64,000 nt of DNA from Streptomyces sp. STR69. Its GTDB lineage: Bacteria > Actinomycetota > Actinomycetes > Streptomycetales > Streptomycetaceae. The stretch's first letter is position 1. Every line of letters begins with the position of its first letter. Of the stretch, positions 49,045 through 57,630 are shown piece by piece. Both the position numbers and the translations under genes were made by a program. The stretch spans positions 398,441-462,440 of the forward strand of contig NZ_JALJRY010000004.1 of NCBI RefSeq assembly GCF_024519455.1. Direction: 5' to 3'. Under the pieces are notes generated by a model. The model was given only the letters and a program-made list of their open reading frames with translations, did no database searches and was not told the DNA's origin.

Positions 49045-51708
49045 TCACCCGGCCAACCCCGCCAGCATCCGCCGGTCCCTGGGCGCCGCCTTCCGGTCAA
49101 GTCGCGCGTCCAGCAAGCGCCTTGCCGCGTCGCACCGCCCCGCGGACACCAGTGCGTACAGCAACGTCTCCTCCACGACCTCGCGTTGGGCCGCGCTGCC
49201 GCCCACCTTGCGCAGTACCGGAAGGAGTGCGTCGAGGCCGTGGGCCGCGTCGTGGAAGCGGTGTTCGACGAGGGCGGCGAAGGCCTCGCAGAGCGGGGCG
49301 ACGACCTCGCGCTGCACCGGATCGGCCCCCGCCGCGTGGTCGCGGAGGCGGCGCAGCGCCGGAAGGTCACCGGCGGCGGCGAGGGCCACCGCCACATGCA
49401 GGGCGGTGAACGCGGTCGCGGGGCGCTCCAGGACCTCGCGGGCGACGGCGTCCAGGACGTCCGAAGTCGGCAGTTGTCCCTGCCAGTTGCCGCTGAGCCG
49501 GGCCCGCCACAGCAGGGACCCCGAATCAACAAGCGCGCGTACCCCGGTCACCCGCCCGGGCGCCAACTGGGCGAACCAGCGCCTGCGTACGGCGGCGTGG
49601 TCGTCCAACGCGAGTTCGTGCAGGGCGATGTGCCAGGAGAAGTGGGCCCGGTGGACCGCGCCCCGGCCCTGTCCTGACACCCAGCCGTCGAGCCAGTCCC
49701 GGCCCGCCTCGTGGGCGCCGGACTCGTAGTGGACGTGGGCCAGCGCGTGCACGGCGTGCCCGGAGGCGGGCTCGACTCCCAGGGCGCGGTGGGCGAGTTC
49801 GCCCGCCTCGTGCAGCCGGCCCTGCTCCTGGCGCAGGAACGCGAGCAGCGAGGTGTGGAACCAGTGCCCGTCGTAGGCGGGGGACGTGCGCTCGGCCAGG
49901 CGGAGCGCGTAGTCGTCGTCCAGGTCGGTGACACCGGAGAACGCGATGGTGGGTACGGCGGCGGCGAGGGCGAGCGCGTCGGCGGGGTGGGTGTCGAGGT
50001 GCCGTATCAACGCGCGGTCCCCGTCGGTGAATTGAACGCGGCGGGTGATCACGTCCACGAAGGACCGCTCCCGCTCGTCGGCCCGTTCCTGGGCGCAGCG
50101 CTGGGCTTCGGCGAGGGCGCGGGGCACGTCGACCGCGGCCCCGCACTCGTGGCCGAGGAGGGCCAACGCCGCGTGGCCCAGGGCGAATCCGGGGTCCAGC
50201 GCGACCGCGCGGGCGAACGCGTCCTCGGCGCCGGCGCGCACTTTGAGGACCCGGTCGAGTCCGCTGCGGTATGCGGTGGCGGCCTCGGCGTGGGTGGAGA
50301 GCGGGAGTCCGAGTCCGTCGACGGGCCTGCGGCGGGCGGTGCGGCGGGCCGGTGGTGCGAGCAGTTGCCGGGCCAGGGCAGCGGCCTGGACGCGGATCTC
50401 GGGGATCGCGGTGGTCTCCCAGAGTTCGCCGCGCCGTGGGGCGCCGAGGGTGAACAGGGGCCGTGCGCAGCGGCCTTGGGCGTCGAGGAGCCGTCCGTCA
50501 CGGGTGGCGACTCCCATGCCGAGCGGCCCCGGCACCGCCCTTCCCGTGTCGAACAGGCCGCGCCACAGCGGGTCTTCGAGCCGTTGCCCCGGACCTGTGC
50601 AGTCGATGACCCACCCGACGCGCAGCGTACGGCCGTTGGAGAGTGTGACCGCCAACTGCCCGTCGACTTCCCCCGCGTCGGCGATCGTGCCCGTGTGCAC
50701 CCGGAGGCGTCGTGCGGTGCGGGCCCGGGTGACCGATTCGGCGGTGGCGGGGGCCATGCGGTGCCGGTGGGTGTTCCAGATCGCGCTCTCGTGGGCGAGG
50801 AACTCCGCGCGTTCTTCGGGGGTGAGGCTGTGCCAGAGGCGCGCGGTGTGCGGGCGCAGGCTGTCCAGTGCGGGTCGCCAGTCGCCGTGGGTGCGCACGG
50901 AGCGGCTGACGTGCCGGTAGACGGTCCGGCGCAGTCCGCCCAGGGTCAGGTCGCGCGGCCACGTGGGTGCGTCCATCGGGCCGGCCGGTCCCAACGCGTG
51001 CGGCTGCGGCAGGAGTCCGCTGCGGGAGGCGGCGTGCACGGTGCGTTCGGGGCGGTCGAGGGTGAGGGCGAGGTCGACGGCGGTGAGGCCGGTACCGACG
51101 AGGAGGATGTCGGTGGTGTCCTCGCGTATGGCGTCCAACGCACCGGGAATCCAGGGCGAGTTGATGAAACGGGGCGAGGCGCGCAGCGCGGGCGGGGCCC
51201 AGGCGGCGGTGGGGGCGGCGGGGCCGGTGGCGAGGACGGCGCTGTCGGCGGTGAGGAGTCCCCCGTCGGCGAGGTGGAGTTGCACCGGGCCTCCGGGGGC
51301 GCCGGTACAGCTCTCCGCGCGGGTGCGCAACCGGCGTACGGAGACCGTGCCGTGGGAGCGGACGACGGCCTGGGCGAGGGTGTCGGCGAGGTAGGCGCCG
51401 TAGCGGTAGCGGGTGGCGAAGTCGGCGGCGCCGACGGTGGGTTCGCCGTGGCGGCACAGCCAGCGGGTGAAGTGGCCGGGGTCGTCGGGGTAGCAACTCA
51501 TGCCCCCTGCGGGGACGTTGAGGCGGTGGCGCGGGTCGGGTGTCGCGTAGGCGGTGCCGCGGCCGGCCTCCGGGGCCGGGTCGACCAGCACCAGATCAAG
51601 AGGGGTCCGGCGGCGCGTGGCCGTCTCGCAGAGTTGAACGGCGGTCAGGGTGCCTGCCGCGCCCGCTCCGACGATCGCCGTGGTGGGCCGCTTGCGGACT
51701 TCGGTCAC
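49045..51708 (-). CDS. FAD/NAD(P)-binding oxidoreductase-like protein fused to TPR (TTC38-like) domain
   Basis: Protein of 887 aa. GTG 51708 has CCGGAGG five bases upstream. The N-terminal ~450 residues are a flavoprotein of the type starting TTAIVGAGAAGTLTAVQLCE, with GRGTAYATPDPRHRLNVPAG, ILLVGTGLTAVDLALTL and VDCTGPGQ-like VIDCTGPGQRLED; such proteins are often fused or adjacent to amine or hydroxylase chemistry. At about residue 455-470 it passes through an Arg-rich linker into a ~420-residue helical region (STHAEAATAYRSGLDRVLKV, GHAVHALAHVHYESGAHEAG) like stand-alone TTC38-type TPR proteins. Both halves look intact. The function of the fusion is unknown. Confidence 0.78.
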   Translation of the reverse strand: MTEVRKRPTTAIVGAGAAGTLTAVQLCETATRRRTPLDLVLVDPAPEAGRGTAYATPDPRHRLNVPAGGMSCYPDDPGHFTRWLCRHGEPTVGAADFATRYRYGAYLADTLAQAVVRSHGTVSVRRLRTRAESCTGAPGGPVQLHLADGGLLTADSAVLATGPAAPTAAWAPPALRASPRFINSPWIPGALDAIREDTTDILLVGTGLTAVDLALTLDRPERTVHAASRSGLLPQPHALGPAGPMDAPTWPRDLTLGGLRRTVYRHVSRSVRTHGDWRPALDSLRPHTARLWHSLTPEERAEFLAHESAIWNTHRHRMAPATAESVTRARTARRLRVHTGTIADAGEVDGQLAVTLSNGRTLRVGWVIDCTGPGQRLEDPLWRGLFDTGRAVPGPLGMGVATRDGRLLDAQGRCARPLFTLGAPRRGELWETTAIPEIRVQAAALARQLLAPPARRTARRRPVDGLGLPLSTHAEAATAYRSGLDRVLKVRAGAEDAFARAVALDPGFALGHAALALLGHECGAAVDVPRALAEAQRCAQERADERERSFVDVITRRVQFTDGDRALIRHLDTHPADALALAAAVPTIAFSGVTDLDDDYALRLAERTSPAYDGHWFHTSLLAFLRQEQGRLHEAGELAHRALGVEPASGHAVHALAHVHYESGAHEAGRDWLDGWVSGQGRGAVHRAHFSWHIALHELALDDHAAVRRRWFAQLAPGRVTGVRALVDSGSLLWRARLSGNWQGQLPTSDVLDAVAREVLERPATAFTALHVAVALAAAGDLPALRRLRDHAAGADPVQREVVAPLCEAFAALVEHRFHDAAHGLDALLPVLRKVGGSAAQREVVEETLLYALVSAGRCDAARRLLDARLDRKAAPRDRRMLAGLAG

Positions 51709-52049
51709 GAATGCCTCCGGCGTGGTCTGCCGCGGAGCCGCCGAAGCGGAACTCCGCCTTCAGTTCCTTCCTCACTCTTCCGACCGGATGGGTGGGGAAG
51801 CCATGGCGGGACGGGGATCTCACCGGATACTCAGGGCACCGGCCGGCGCCTTCATACTCTGTTCACACGCGCGGAGCGTCCGACAACCGTGGTTTCAGGC
51901 CTTCTTTCAGGTTCTCTTCACAGGAATCTCAGGTTGGGGCCCTGGGATTCAAAGACTCAACCCATGGAAGTGACGCAGGATGCAACGGCACTGGTGATCT
52001 CGTCGCGTACGGCCAGGGGGTGTGCGCGACATATGGAGGAAGGCCTGCC
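51709..52049. other. Intergenic region, divergent promoters
   Basis: This 341-bp gap separates the divergent FAD-TPR and L,D-transpeptidase genes. Between 51893 and 51933 the word CAGG recurs four times at uneven spacing (12, 13 and 9 bp), preceded by TTTC or similar. This may be an activator site for the transpeptidase gene, but the spacing is irregular. GGAGGAAGG (52035-52043) is the transpeptidase ribosome site. No gene is supported here. Confidence 0.35.
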
Positions 52050-53294
52050 GTGGGCGTGTCGCACATATCCAACCGGTCCGAGAAGTCGTCGGAGAGGTGG
52101 TCCCGGCGTGGGGTCCTCACCGTGCTCGGGGTGGTACCGGCGGCTGTGCTGACCGGTTGCAGCAGTTCGGCGGGCGCCGCGGAGAGCGCCGCGTCCGGCG
52201 GTGCGCCGGCGACGGCATCGGTGAAGGCCGCGAAGACGCCGACCGTCACGGTCTCGCCCGCCGACGGTACGAAGAAGGCCGACTTCTCGGCCCCGGTCAC
52301 AGTCACGGTGGCCGACGGCACGTTCACCACGGTGAAGGTGACCGGCAACGACGGCTCCACGCTGGCCGGGACCTTCAACGAGGCCAAGACGAAATGGACG
52401 TCCACGAAGAACCCGTACTCGGGCACGAAGTACACGGTCGCCGCACAGGCGCAGGGCGCCGCCGCGAAGACCGCGACCTTCACCACCAAGTCGCCCGGCG
52501 AGACCTTCGTCGGCTATTTCACCCCCGAGGCGAACTCGACCTCCGGCGTCGGCATGCCCGTGTCGATCAACTTCACGCACGCCGTCAAGGACCGCGCCGC
52601 CGTCCAGAAGGCGATCACGGTCACCGCCGAACCCGCCGTCGAGGTGGTCGGCCACTGGTTCAGCGACACCCGCCTCGACTTCCGCCCCGAGACGTACTGG
52701 GCGGCCGGCACGAAGATCACGCTCAGCCTGCGCCTGAAGGACGTCGAGGGCCAGGACAGTGTCTACGGTATCCAGTCCAAGGACGTCACCTTCGACATCG
52801 GGCGCGAGCAGATCAGCACGGTCGACCTGTCGAGCAAGGAGATGGTCGTCAAGCGGGACGGCAGGACCCTCGCCACCTACCCGGTCAGCGGCGGCAACGC
52901 CCAGCACACCACCTGGTCCGGGATCATGGTGATCAGCGAGCGCTTCAAGCAGACCCGTATGGAGTCCTCGACGGTCGGGCTCGGCGACGAGTACGACATC
53001 TCCGACGTGCCGCACGCCCAGCGCCTGACCACCTCCGGCACGTTCGTGCACGGCAACTACTGGGCGTCCACCGCGGTGTTCGGCCACGAGAACACCAGCC
53101 ACGGCTGCGTCGGCCTGCACGACGCCAAGGGCGCCGACAACAGCTCGGTGGCGGGCTACAAGTTCTACGACAGCTCGATGCTCGGCGACGTCGTCATCGT
53201 GAAGAACTCCGGCGACAAGACAGTGGCGGCGGACAACGGCCTCAACGGCTGGAACCTGTCCTGGGCGGACTGGAAGGCGGGCAGCGCGGTCTGA
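52050..53294 (+). CDS. L,D-transpeptidase lipoprotein (YkuD domain, Ig-like repeats)
   Basis: Protein of 414 aa. GTG 52050 follows GGAGGAAGG; GTG 52056 is two codons later. The export signal has twin Arg (ERWSRRGVLTVLGVVP) and a lipobox VLTGCSSS, so it is a membrane lipoprotein. Two Ig-like domains (about 55-130 and 140-240) precede the YkuD catalytic domain, whose motif is GTFVHGNYW...NTSHGCVGLHD with the nucleophile Cys near residue 353. It forms 3-3 crosslinks in peptidoglycan using tetrapeptide donors and is resistant to most penicillins. The layout matches mycobacterial Ldt and other Streptomyces enzymes. Confidence 0.93.
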   Translation: MGVSHISNRSEKSSERWSRRGVLTVLGVVPAAVLTGCSSSAGAAESAASGGAPATASVKAAKTPTVTVSPADGTKKADFSAPVTVTVADGTFTTVKVTGNDGSTLAGTFNEAKTKWTSTKNPYSGTKYTVAAQAQGAAAKTATFTTKSPGETFVGYFTPEANSTSGVGMPVSINFTHAVKDRAAVQKAITVTAEPAVEVVGHWFSDTRLDFRPETYWAAGTKITLSLRLKDVEGQDSVYGIQSKDVTFDIGREQISTVDLSSKEMVVKRDGRTLATYPVSGGNAQHTTWSGIMVISERFKQTRMESSTVGLGDEYDISDVPHAQRLTTSGTFVHGNYWASTAVFGHENTSHGCVGLHDAKGADNSSVAGYKFYDSSMLGDVVIVKNSGDKTVAADNGLNGWNLSWADWKAGSAV

Positions 53295-53343
53295 GGCCGT
53301 GCCGCAGGCGAACACCTGCTCCGCGCCCGCGGGTGGGGCGACT

Positions 53344-53550
53344 TCATCCGCCGCCCGAGCGGATCCACGGCCACTTGACGAAGCAGACCACCACAGGTGC
53401 GACGAGCATGGCCAGCATCCACAGTCCCACGCTGGCCGGCGAGTAGACGTAGTACTGCCAGTGCTCGGGCAGGGCCGCCGGCGCGAGCACGAGCACTGTC
53501 AGCGCAACCCACGTGGCCAGCACCGATGCCACCATGCGCACTGCCACCAT
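53344..53550 (-). CDS. Small membrane protein (68 aa)
   Basis: ATG 53550, with GAGAGGG nine bases upstream, gives 68 residues with two membrane helices: VASVLATWVALTVLVLAPAA and SVGLWMLAMLVAPVVVCFV, separated by LPEHWQYYVYSP, and ending in KWPWIRSGGG. The longer frame back to 53682 is Arg-rich and lacks a ribosome site. It converges on the L,D-transpeptidase gene. I do not recognise a family. Confidence 0.6.
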   Translation of the reverse strand: MVAVRMVASVLATWVALTVLVLAPAALPEHWQYYVYSPASVGLWMLAMLVAPVVVCFVKWPWIRSGGG

Positions 53551-53787
53551 CGTCCTCGACCCTCTCCGCGACCGCCCGGTTCCCGGAGACGAACGATACG
53601 ACCCGTGGCCCGTCCGCCCACGGCACCCCTCGCGACCCGCCCGCCGGGGAGGGCCGCTCGGAACCTCCTCTTTCACCCGCATTCATCGCCTTCATCACCT
53701 GAACTCCCGCACAGCGAAAGGACTTTCCCGGCTTCACCTCTTGACGGCCGGAGTGGCTGAGAGCACATTGACCGCGCACCCACTGCG

Positions 53788-53801
53788 TGAGAGCGCTCTC
53801 A
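53788..53801 (+). promoter_or_regulatory. CebR-like 14-bp operator upstream of GH16 glucanase
   Basis: The perfect palindrome TGAGAGCGCTCTCA lies 50 bp before the glucanase start. It differs at two symmetric positions from the CebR operator TGGGAGCGCTCCCA, which controls cello-oligosaccharide and beta-glucan genes in Streptomyces. A TTGACC at 53768-53773 may be the -35. The binding protein (CebR or a related LacI regulator) is encoded elsewhere. Confidence 0.65.
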
Positions 53802-53850
53802 AGCAGCAGGCGCGGCACCCGCACCCCCACTCCGTATCCGAGAGGCACCC

Positions 53851-55254
53851 ATGAGTGAAACCTCCGGCACGCAGCGCAGACCCCGTCCCCTCCGGCGCGT
53901 TGTGATCGCCGCCCTCAGCACCCTCGGCCTGGCCCTCGCCACCGCGACGGCCTTCACCCTGCCCGCGGACGCCTCCGCGCCCACGCCCCCCACAGGCTGG
54001 ACGCAGGTCTTCCTCGACGACTTCAACGGCACCGCGGGCACCGGCGTCTCCACCACCAACTGGCAGTACGACACCGGGACTTCGTATCCGGGCGGCGCCG
54101 CCAACTGGGGCACGGGCGAGGTCGAGACGATGACCTCCTCCACCAACAACGTGGCACTCGACGGCAACGGCAACCTCCTGATCACCCCGCGCCGGGACGC
54201 CTCCGGCAACTGGACCTCGGGCCGGATCGAGACCAACCGCACGGACTTCCAGCCGCCGGCCGGCGGGAAGCTGCGGGTCGAGGCCCGCATCCAGATGCCG
54301 AACGTCACGGGCTCGTCGGCGCTCGGCTACTGGCCCGCGTTCTGGATGCTGGGCGCGCCCTACCGGGGCAACTACCAGAACTGGCCCAGCGTGGGCGAGT
54401 TGGACATCATGGAGAACGTCCAGGGTCTCAACACCGACTGGGCGACGATGCATTGCGGCACCAGCCCGGGCGGCCCCTGCAACGAGACGACCGGCATCGG
54501 CGGCAACACCGCCTGCACCGGCACCACTTGTCAGGCCGGCTTCCACACCTACGCCATGGAGTGGGACCGCTCCACCAGCCCCGAGCAGATCCGCTTCTAC
54601 CTCGACGGCGTCAACTTCCACACGGTGAACGCCAGTCAGGTCGACGCGACGACCTGGGCCAACGCCACCAACCACGGCTTCTTCATCATCCTGAACGTGG
54701 CGATGGGCGGCGGTTTCCCGGCGGCGTACGGCGGCGGCCCCACCAGCGCCACCGACCCGAACCACCCGATGACGGTGGACTACGTCCAGGTACTCCAGTC
54801 CACGGGCAGTGGGAGCGGTACCACGACCCCGCCGACCGGCAGCCGGGACGCCTACGGCGCCATCCAGGCCGAGTCCTACGACAGCCAGTCCGGCACGGTC
54901 GCCGAGACCACGACGGACACCGGCGGCGGACAGGACCTCGGCTCGATAGCCAACGGCGACTGGGCGCTCTACAAGGGCGTCAACTTCGGCTCCACGGCGG
55001 CCACCCAGTTCTACGGCCGGGTCGCGAGCGGTGCGGCGAGCGGGGTGAGCGGTCTGGTGCAGGTACGCCTGGACAGTCCGACCGCGACCCCGATCGGCAG
55101 CTTCGCGCTGGCCAACACCGGGGGCTGGCAGTCGTGGAAGACGGTCCCGGCGAACATCAGCTCGGTCACCGGCACCCATGACGTCTATCTCACCTTCAGC
55201 AGCGGCCAGCCGGCGGACTTCGTCAACGTCAACTGGTTCGACTTCGGCCACTGA
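53851..55254 (+). CDS. Secreted GH16 endo-beta-1,3-glucanase with CBM6
   Basis: Protein of 467 aa. ATG 53851 has GAGAGG five bases upstream. A signal peptide with [19 protein letters not shown] ends at ADASA. The GH16 jelly-roll (about 45-320) has the catalytic motif VGELDIMENVQG, in which the two Glu of ELDIME are nucleophile and acid/base, and the conserved YWPAFWMLG. A Gly/Ser/Thr linker joins a C-terminal CBM6 (about 335-467; IQAESYDSQSG, NGDWALYKGVNF, VNVNWFDFG). It degrades laminarin-type beta-1,3- or mixed beta-glucan outside the cell. The CebR-like site suggests induction by oligosaccharides. Confidence 0.92.
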   Translation: MSETSGTQRRPRPLRRVVIAALSTLGLALATATAFTLPADASAPTPPTGWTQVFLDDFNGTAGTGVSTTNWQYDTGTSYPGGAANWGTGEVETMTSSTNNVALDGNGNLLITPRRDASGNWTSGRIETNRTDFQPPAGGKLRVEARIQMPNVTGSSALGYWPAFWMLGAPYRGNYQNWPSVGELDIMENVQGLNTDWATMHCGTSPGGPCNETTGIGGNTACTGTTCQAGFHTYAMEWDRSTSPEQIRFYLDGVNFHTVNASQVDATTWANATNHGFFIILNVAMGGGFPAAYGGGPTSATDPNHPMTVDYVQVLQSTGSGSGTTTPPTGSRDAYGAIQAESYDSQSGTVAETTTDTGGGQDLGSIANGDWALYKGVNFGSTAATQFYGRVASGAASGVSGLVQVRLDSPTATPIGSFALANTGGWQSWKTVPANISSVTGTHDVYLTFSSGQPADFVNVNWFDFGH

Positions 55255-55275
55255 CAGCAACCCCCCACGGGGACA

Positions 55276-55307
55276 AGGGGCTTCACGCATGCGTGCGTGA
55301 GGCCCCT
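55276..55307 (+). terminator. Hairpin terminator after GH16 gene
   Basis: Fourteen-bp arms AGGGGCTTCACGCA and TGCGTGAGGCCCCT pair with one G-T, around a TGCG loop. The hairpin starts 22 bp after the glucanase stop codon. Confidence 0.8.
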
Positions 55308-55512
55308 GCTCCTGTGCGTTCCGGTCGGGGCAGGATCACGACCGGCTTCCTCCCTGCTGCTAGCCCCTGCCTTCCATCGCAGGTCAGCGCTCCGCTCCCG
55401 CGGAGACGGCCACCGACGCGCGATGGACCGTAGTAGACCGGTCGGCTAGCTTCGATGGTGCGACGCGGATCGGACGTCGGAGCCCTTCTACCTTTGAATC
55501 CGGAGCAGAGCC

Positions 55513-56394
55513 ATGAACGACCACGGTCATCAGGACGGCATCCACCCCTTCCCGGCCGGCATGGAGTCGCGTGCGATCGAGACCAACGGCGCCACGATCC
55601 ATGTACGCGTCGGCGGACAGGGGCCGGCGGTCGTCATGCTGCACGGCTTCGGCACCACGGGCGACATGTGGGGCCACCTGGCGAGCGCACTCGTCGAGGG
55701 CCACACCGTCATCGCACCCGACCTGCGCGGGCTGGGCCTCTCGTCGAAGCCCGAGGGCGGCTACGACAAGAAGAACCAGGCGGCCGACGTGTGGGGCGTC
55801 CTGGACGCCCTGGGCGTGGGCCCGGTCGAGTTGGTGACGCACGACATCGGCATCATGGTCGGCTACGCGGTCGCCGCCACCCGTCCCGAGCGGGTGAGTC
55901 GATGGGTGGCGATCGACGCGCCGCTGCCCGGCATCGGACCCTGGGACCGGATCACGCAGGACCCGGCCATGTGGCACTTCGGATTCGGCGGCCACGACAT
56001 GGAGCGCCTGGTCGCCGGCCGGGAGCGCATCTATCTCGACCGCTTCTGGAACGAGCTTTCCGTGGTCCCCGAGCGGTTCGACGAGGCCAAGCGCCAGCAC
56101 TACGCGGCGCTCTACGCACAACCCGGCGCGATGCGCGCGAGCTTCGCCCAGTTCCTGGCGTTCGGTCGGGACGCGGCCGACAACGAGAAGTTCCTCGCGC
56201 AGGGCAGGCTCCGGATGCCGGTGCTGGCCTTCGGCGGCGAGGCCACCTTCGGCCCCGGGATCGGCGAGGTACTGCGGGGTGTCGCCGACGACGTCGAGCA
56301 CGCGGTCATCCCCGACTGCGGGCACTGGATCACGGAGGAGCAGCCGCAGGCGACGACGGACCTGGTCGTCGACTTCCTGCACCGGGCACGCTGA
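55513..56394 (+). CDS. Alpha/beta-hydrolase, epoxide-hydrolase type
   Basis: Protein of 293 aa from ATG 55513. It has HGFGTTGDMW (oxyanion HGxG), APDLRGLGLSSKP, and an aspartate nucleophile: ELVTHDIGIMVGYA, with Asp111 where serine hydrolases have Ser. This is the mark of epoxide hydrolases and haloacid or haloalkane dehalogenases. The final His is in CGHWITEEQP. No signal peptide. It probably opens an epoxide or similar ring; the substrate is unknown. It has its own promoter region after the GH16 terminator and ends before two hairpins. Confidence 0.87.
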   Translation: MNDHGHQDGIHPFPAGMESRAIETNGATIHVRVGGQGPAVVMLHGFGTTGDMWGHLASALVEGHTVIAPDLRGLGLSSKPEGGYDKKNQAADVWGVLDALGVGPVELVTHDIGIMVGYAVAATRPERVSRWVAIDAPLPGIGPWDRITQDPAMWHFGFGGHDMERLVAGRERIYLDRFWNELSVVPERFDEAKRQHYAALYAQPGAMRASFAQFLAFGRDAADNEKFLAQGRLRMPVLAFGGEATFGPGIGEVLRGVADDVEHAVIPDCGHWITEEQPQATTDLVVDFLHRAR

Positions 56395-56430
56395 GGCCCA
56401 CCGCGCACCACCTGTGAACCGTCCGACAAC

Positions 56431-56489
56431 CGGGCCCACTTCGGGCCCGCGTACCCGGGGCCCGGCACGGATCGACGTGCCGGGCCCCG
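56431..56489. terminator. Two successive hairpins between convergent genes
   Basis: A small hairpin (CGGGCCC at 56431-56437 with GGGCCCG at 56443-56449) is followed by a strong one with perfect 13-bp arms, CGGGGCCCGGCAC (56456-56468) and GTGCCGGGCCCCG (56477-56489). They lie between the epoxide-hydrolase-like gene and the convergent AraC gene. Confidence 0.75.
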
Positions 56490-56584
56490 TCGTCAGTGCT
56501 CGTGCCTCACGCGCCACCCGGTCGTGGCCACCCGTGCGCCCCGGCTGCCGCACCGCTCCCCCGCCACCGCCCGTCCGCGCTCGC

Positions 56585-57484
56585 TCACCGCAACTCCGCC
56601 CGGAACCCAGCCGGTGTCACATCCGTGTGCTGCTGGAAGAACTTGGAGAAGTTGGCCGCGTCGGGGAAGCCAACTGCCGCTCCCACGCGGCCGATCGGCA
56701 GGTCCGTGTGGGCCAACAGCCGTTTCGCCTCCAGCACGACCCGCTTGTCGATGAAGCCCTTGGGAGTCTCACCGGTGGCGGCGCGGACCGCGCGGACGAG
56801 GGTGCGGCGGGAGTAGCCGAGGGCGTCGGCGTAGGCGCTGACGCTGTGGTTGGTGGCGAAGCCCTTCTCGACGGCGTCACGGAAGAGCGTGAACGTCGTG
56901 TCGGCCTGCTGCCGGGCCGCCTCCGCCGAGCTGGCCGCGAGATGCGCGAGCCGTAGCAGGAACGCCGTCAGGGAGTGTCGTAGGACCGAGGTGTGGAGGC
57001 TCAGCGGGAGCGTCTGGGTGTCCTCGTACTCGCGTTGCAGCTGGCCCAGTGAGGAACGGAGGGCCGCGAGGCGGGGCTCGTCGGGGTGGAGCAGGGGCGG
57101 CAGGTCGTAGCGGTAGAGGCCGGTCGCCTCGACCGTGGCACGGGGGAGGAAGCCGGGCTGCATGGTCAGGACCGTGCCGCGGTACTCGTCCATCCGCGAG
57201 AAGTGATGGACCTGGCCGGGGCGGATCCACAGGACGTCGCCGGCGTTCGCCTCGTACTCGGCGAAGTCGATCATGTGGCGGACCGGGCCCTCGTCGAAGA
57301 GCATCACCACATGGAAGTCGATGCGGTGGACGCGGTGCAGGGGTGCGTCGGCATGCCAGGCGCGTCCGGGGCTCATCGGGCCGACCTGCATGCCGACGCC
57401 GCAGACGCTCAGATCGACAGGGAAGGGAAACGTTCTGATCACGTCGCCGTCACCCGCGACGCCTTGGATGGTTCTGTCCGCCAT
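56585..57484 (-). CDS. AraC-family transcriptional regulator
   Basis: Protein of 299 aa. ATG 57484 (MADRTIQG) was chosen over the upstream ORF start; AAGGA lies very close to it, so the start is uncertain. The N-terminal cupin-like ligand domain is RVHRIDFHVVMLFDEGPVRH, then GDVLWIRPGQVHHFSRMDEY. The C-terminal double HTH has VSAYADALGYSRRTLVRAVR and the conserved second motif VGAAVGFPDAANFSKFFQQH. It is divergent from the pentose-phosphate operon, 147 bp away, and could control it or a distant sugar gene. Confidence 0.88.
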   Translation of the reverse strand: MADRTIQGVAGDGDVIRTFPFPVDLSVCGVGMQVGPMSPGRAWHADAPLHRVHRIDFHVVMLFDEGPVRHMIDFAEYEANAGDVLWIRPGQVHHFSRMDEYRGTVLTMQPGFLPRATVEATGLYRYDLPPLLHPDEPRLAALRSSLGQLQREYEDTQTLPLSLHTSVLRHSLTAFLLRLAHLAASSAEAARQQADTTFTLFRDAVEKGFATNHSVSAYADALGYSRRTLVRAVRAATGETPKGFIDKRVVLEAKRLLAHTDLPIGRVGAAVGFPDAANFSKFFQQHTDVTPAGFRAELR

Positions 57485-57561
57485 GTCCTTCTCGTGCCGC
57501 CTCAGTACGGGTTCCGGTGTCCCACTTTCACCACAGGCTGGCACACCGGCACCTTCCCTCG

Positions 57562-57578
57562 TAAAAGTCAGACTTTTA
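57562..57578. promoter_or_regulatory. Perfect 17-bp palindrome before tkt
   Basis: TAAAAGTCAGACTTTTA has perfect 8-bp arms around a single A, AT-rich in a GC-rich genome. It lies 52 bp before the transketolase ATG and 78 bp before the AraC start, in the divergent promoter region. TAGATT (57577-57582) overlaps its end and could be the tkt -10, so a bound protein would block the promoter. The 7-1-7 shape resembles sites of dimeric repressors; the regulator is unknown. Confidence 0.65.
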
Positions 57579-57630
57579 GATTTGAAGACGTCCGAGCAGT
57601 TCTGCCGCTCTTACCGAGGACTTCTTGAAG

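Noticed and set aside
48770..49729. Plus-strand frame containing a CPWCG-like motif
   Set aside because: It crosses the EACC1 promoter region and runs antisense to the FAD-TPR gene. The zinc-like motif is isolated and there is no ribosome site or further homology.
51893..51933. PHO-box-like direct repeats before the L,D-transpeptidase gene
   Set aside because: PHO boxes repeat every 11 bp with a GTTCA core; here the CAGG words are 12, 13 and 9 bp apart.
55434..55448. TetR-type operator before the epoxide-hydrolase-like gene
   Set aside because: Only the GACCGGTC core is symmetric; the flanks match only with a one-base shift, and no TetR gene is adjacent.
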